A stretch of DNA of 64,000 bases, from positions 66,816,105 to 66,880,104 of the forward strand of contig NC_073745.1 in the NCBI RefSeq assembly GCF_029784135.1, in the 5' to 3' direction. Below are positions 62,901 to 64,000 of the stretch, piece after piece (the first letter of the stretch is position 1; each line of letters starts with the position of its first letter). This DNA is from Toxorhynchites rutilus septentrionalis. Its lineage: Eukaryota > Arthropoda > Insecta > Diptera > Culicidae. The notes beneath the pieces are model-generated. The model saw only the letters and a list, made by a program, of their open reading frames with translations, had not been told where the DNA came from and made no database searches. The translations under genes were made by a program, and so were the position numbers.

Positions 62901-63400
62901 ACTCGCTGCTTGCATCTAATTTTCTATGCTAATTTCCCCTGGCTCCATGGTTTTGAAATCTGTGTTAGGGAAACATTCCGATTTGCAGAAACGCATGCAA
63001 GTACAAAAGTACCCGCAGCTCACATCTATTTTGCAATACCGATTTTCCCATGCTTCATGGGAAACATCCATCCATTCCAGCGTTCGTACCTCAATCGTTG
63101 CGCAATTATAACGGAGTGGATTTCCGAGCGGCACTCGCTTATATACCGATTGGTGTGATTTCAATAGCCTGTTTTGAAAGTAATTTTAGGGCTATTGAAA
63201 CAAATTTTTGGATCATAAAGTAACAAGTATAGAACGCGTAGACATTTTATCTGTCGAATGAATTGTGTATCATACTATTTCGTTCAGTTGTTTAGGAGCC
63301 ATTAACGCTCAAAATCTCGTTCTCCGGCGTAACGCTTTCGTTTTCGAAAGTTTGAACTTACACCCCAGTATAGAAATTAAAGACGTAGTCCTACGTAAAA
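62901..63400. repeat. Dispersed repeats; 63160-63400 matches 51521-51700
   Basis: 63163-63396 has the CAATAGCCTGTTTT, TTTGAACTTACACCCC and GACGTAGTCCTACGT blocks. 62920-63150 has near-repeats of CCATGCTTCATGGG. No gene. Confidence 0.5.
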
Positions 63401-63661
63401 AATTGGAAAAGAGAAGAAATATTCGAAAAAGTGATTTCCCATATAGTATTAGGTGTTGTTAGTCCAATTCAAATTCGCATTGGGTTGAATGAATACTCAG
63501 AAAGTAAAAATTATAAAACAAAATTAATATTTCCATTTCAGATATGTTTTCTCTATATTAAAGTAACATGTTTTTAGTAATGATAAAAATTGATAATTGT
63601 GTTCGGTATTGGTAATTATATTATATTACATTGGTGAGCTTTTTTTTTCTTTATTTCATCT
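63401..63661. other. A/T-rich spacer
   Basis: Nothing recognised. Confidence 0.3.
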
Positions 63662-64000
63662 ATACATAACACAGGAGGCATCTCGTACATGGTCACAGAG
63701 AGCGGTTTTCATCGTTTCTCATTCTACTTCGGCTTCTTCTATCTGATACGCACCACCCAACGACTGTTTATCATCCTTCTGTCATCATCACTCGGTAAAC
63801 ACTGGTGGAGTGAACAAACAATACCCAACAACCAAACAAAATTGCCCTTTTTAGGGTCACCAAATCATTATCAATGAGTTTAGCGATGTAATTCTTCAAA
63901 CATATCCAAAATCAACAGATAGCCTAACGGAATCCTACGTCAACTTTGCGGTCGTGTCCCGGACACAACCCTCCTGTGACTTTTTTCATATGAGAAAAGT
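63662..64000 (+). repeat. Dispersed repeat with histone-type 3' stem-loop (copy 2), runs to the window edge
   Basis: Same order of blocks as 58565-58872 but opposite orientation. The stem-loop position reads TTGCCCTTTTTAGGGTCACC, a decayed version of the histone 3' stem-loop. It has about 35 bp extra between the loop and GGAATCCTACGTCAACTTTG. It ends in GTCCCGGACACAACCC and TGTGACTTTTTTC. Confidence 0.65.

Overview
This window looks like nuclear DNA of a culicine mosquito, most likely Aedes. The reasons are large introns packed with nested DNA transposons, a DD37E mariner-type transposase of the kind first described in mosquitoes, a tRNA-derived SINE of a type I associate with Aedes, and canonical GT/AG splicing. 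Nothing prokaryotic is present. Species-level assignment is an inference.

One protein-coding gene on the + strand organises the window. I can join three coding exons: 7605-8347, 25299-25624 and 45168-48778. Both junctions have GTGAGT donors and pyrimidine-rich CAG acceptors, and they keep frame (AG|G and G|GT). The product is 1559 residues. It has a Ser/Arg-rich N-terminal region, an internal hydrophobic signal anchor (about 149-163), a long Pro/Gly/Ser-rich region with an acidic patch, seven transmembrane helices (about 710-1008) and a 550-residue low-complexity tail with polyQ and polyH. The arrangement recalls the proline-rich transmembrane proteins PRRT3/PRRT4. A leader of about 1.6 kb precedes the start, and at least 1.1 kb of 3' UTR follows the stop.

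Layout. 1-5000: nested TIR elements, a SINE and a (TA)n array. About 5000-7604: promoter and 5' UTR. Intron 1 (8348-25298): a three-layer transposon nest (8.4-12.3 kb), smaller MITEs, unique DNA (16.8-18.9 kb), a 2.9 kb A-rich degenerate array (19.2-22.1 kb) and a unique block before exon 2. Intron 2 (25625-45167): three long inverted-repeat elements, a hAT element with a perfect 8-bp target duplication, an apparently intact DD37E element inside a TTAA-flanked element, a pogo-like MITE, and satellite-like GAATCT arrays. Downstream of 48.8 kb: 3' UTR, a near-perfect 73-nt hairpin, remnants of a non-LTR retrotransposon and a mariner, a second UTR-like block (55.0-56.5 kb), another inverted-repeat element, ~144-bp tandem repeats, a truncated DD37E copy, and two copies of a repeat carrying a histone-type 3' stem-loop.

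I did not find a clearly new multi-gene system. The best leads are the PRRT-like seven-helix protein with a signal anchor, its possible stop-codon readthrough tail, the 3'-side hairpin, and the histone-tail repeat family.
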